Part shown: positions 63,253 through 64,000 of the stretch, one piece after another
Numbering within the stretch: the first letter of the stretch is position 1
How the letters are laid out: each line of letters begins with the position of its first letter
DNA from: Pseudoalteromonas citrea
GTDB lineage: Bacteria > Pseudomonadota > Gammaproteobacteria > Enterobacterales > Alteromonadaceae
Direction of reading: 5' to 3'
DNA length: 64,000 bases
Assembly (NCBI RefSeq): GCF_000238375.3
Contig: NZ_AHBZ03000027.1
Coordinates: 992,001 to 1,056,000 of the forward strand
Translations under genes and position numbers: made by a program
Notes under the pieces: generated by a model
What the model was told of the DNA's origin: nothing
Database searches by the model: none
What the model saw: the letters and a program-made list of their open reading frames with translations, nothing else

Positions 63253-64000
63253 CTAGCTGCTTTTGGCAAAGGGGGCGAGCTTAGACGACACAAAAGGGTA
63301 GGCATTTGTCACATCAATATTACAAGCAAACCGGGTGTCATTTGGGTCGGATAAAATAACTTCAATAATGGAACGGTCTTCGTGAGAGGGCATATGTTGA
63401 AAATGCACGGCATTAACGCAGTCAATGATTTCATTGTGCGCTTGATTAATATTGATTTGATCAAAATGCGTGACTAAGTAGTTGCTGGCGCGTTCTAAAG
63501 TAGATAGCCCAATATTGGGCTTTAATTGCGCTAACGCACCTTCTTTGGGTTTATTGGGGGCGCTTTTTGTACCGTCCACAGTATCAATTATATGCTCGAC
63601 CAGAACGCCTGGGAGCGCTTTGGAACCATAGCTACCACCCACAGACATGTGCTCGGCTAACCCGACTAAAATAACCTCGTGTTTAGTCGACGCTTGGATC
63701 AACGCATTTAATTGTGTGAGTGTTCTTGGCAATAACGTATATGTATCAACATTATTAATGGTAAATACCCAAGTTGCCTGTTGTGCGAGGTACAAAAAAG
63801 GGCGAATACGAAGATTTGGCTGCTCATGAGGCGATGTTACATAGTTAAAAACGTGATCAAAACTCGTAGCAGACTGCTTGGTAAATTCTGCTGCAGCCTC
63901 GTACTGTTTCTCTAAATCTATTGTTGCAAAATATGGTTTAACATAGCCTATTGCATACACGTGTTCATCGGGTTGTTTGTGCTTACATTGCAGTGTTTCT
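63253..64000 (-). CDS. PatG-C-terminal-domain-like protein, first tandem paralogue (partial at right edge)
   Basis: The frame is open from base 64000: the codons before the GTG at 63960 (reading E-T-L-Q-C-K-H-K-Q-P-D-E-H) contain no stop, so the real N terminus lies beyond the window and more domains may be present. The visible part has HVYAIGYVKPYFATIDLEKQ, RPFLYLAQQATWVFTINNVDTYTLLPR and EVILVGLAEHMSVGG, matching the PatG-type domain, and a C-terminal block ending VTNAYPFVSSKLAPF that parallels VTGEYPFITSAWQQY of the next gene. The two genes are tandem paralogues. If the missing portion has a subtilisin or other maturation enzyme, this would be a RiPP operon. Confidence 0.68.
   Translation of the reverse strand, partial: ETLQCKHKQPDEHVYAIGYVKPYFATIDLEKQYEAAAEFTKQSATSFDHVFNYVTSPHEQPNLRIRPFLYLAQQATWVFTINNVDTYTLLPRTLTQLNALIQASTKHEVILVGLAEHMSVGGSYGSKALPGVLVEHIIDTVDGTKSAPNKPKEGALAQLKPNIGLSTLERASNYLVTHFDQININQAHNEIIDCVNAVHFQHMPSHEDRSIIEVILSDPNDTRFACNIDVTNAYPFVSSKLAPFAKSS

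Overview
The window looks like chromosome of a marine gammaproteobacterium of the Alteromonadales, most likely Pseudoalteromonas or a close relative. This is an inference from content: moderately AT-rich DNA, several large secreted proteases (M36, S8 and M43 types) with PPC, PKD and PA accessory domains, a C-terminal tail of the GlyGly-CTERM type, the tesA/ybbA/ybbP arrangement, and many small Sec-exported proteins. No rRNA, tRNA or CRISPR array was seen. Nearly all genes can be explained as CDS.

Layout. 1-7.4 kb: the end of a secreted protein with three tandem OB-fold-like repeats, a divergent M36 metalloprotease, two small exported proteins and a six-cysteine secreted peptide. 7.5-12 kb: a decaying stretch with an IS5/IS903-type element (in-frame stop in its transposase, 9-bp target duplication), a MAPEG gene directly at its edge, a broken GFA-family gene, a sugar-epimerase-like gene and an intact IS256-family element with an 8-bp target duplication. 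12.6-20.5 kb: an exported DUF1579-like protein and rhodanese pair, a beta-propeller protein, an unknown two-gene unit, and a four-gene operon (unknown, SDR, VTT/DedA-like membrane protein, AraC regulator). 20.6-23.6 kb: dienelactone hydrolase and two acetyltransferases separated by a 4 x 19-bp perfect tandem repeat.

23.6-30.6 kb: a TetR - membrane fusion protein - RND pump operon, divergent from a bicovalent-flavin BBE oxidase, with a long perfect palindrome between them that is a strong operator candidate. 30.6-38.2 kb: DUF2145-like protein, XRE regulator, lipase-like hydrolase, small membrane and lipoproteins, and a subtilisin-like protease. 38.5-40.8 kb: a single polypeptide joining a cysteine desulfurase, a persulfide-dioxygenase-like metallo-beta-lactamase domain and a rhodanese. 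41.6-47.6 kb: DUF1289 protein, chemoreceptor, porin plus periplasmic binding protein, ToxR-type DNA-binding protein and a SelT/SelW-like protein. 47.7-51.5 kb: tesA and ybbA-ybbP, with start codons that overlap on opposite strands. 51.8-57.1 kb: a porin and PstS-like pair, acetyltransferase, remnant of a BBE oxidase, cysteine-synthase-like enzyme, and an EAL protein with a degenerate metal site.

57.2-64 kb holds the most unusual material: a 58-codon double-glycine-leader peptide with a three-cysteine core, started by GTG behind an excellent ribosome binding site, then a BASS-family transporter, an M43-type secreted protease, and finally two tandem paralogous genes resembling the C-terminal region of the cyanobactin protein PatG, the second running out of the window. 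These hint at a RiPP-type peptide locus that continues to the right, although the window alone does not prove that peptide and PatG-like genes work together.
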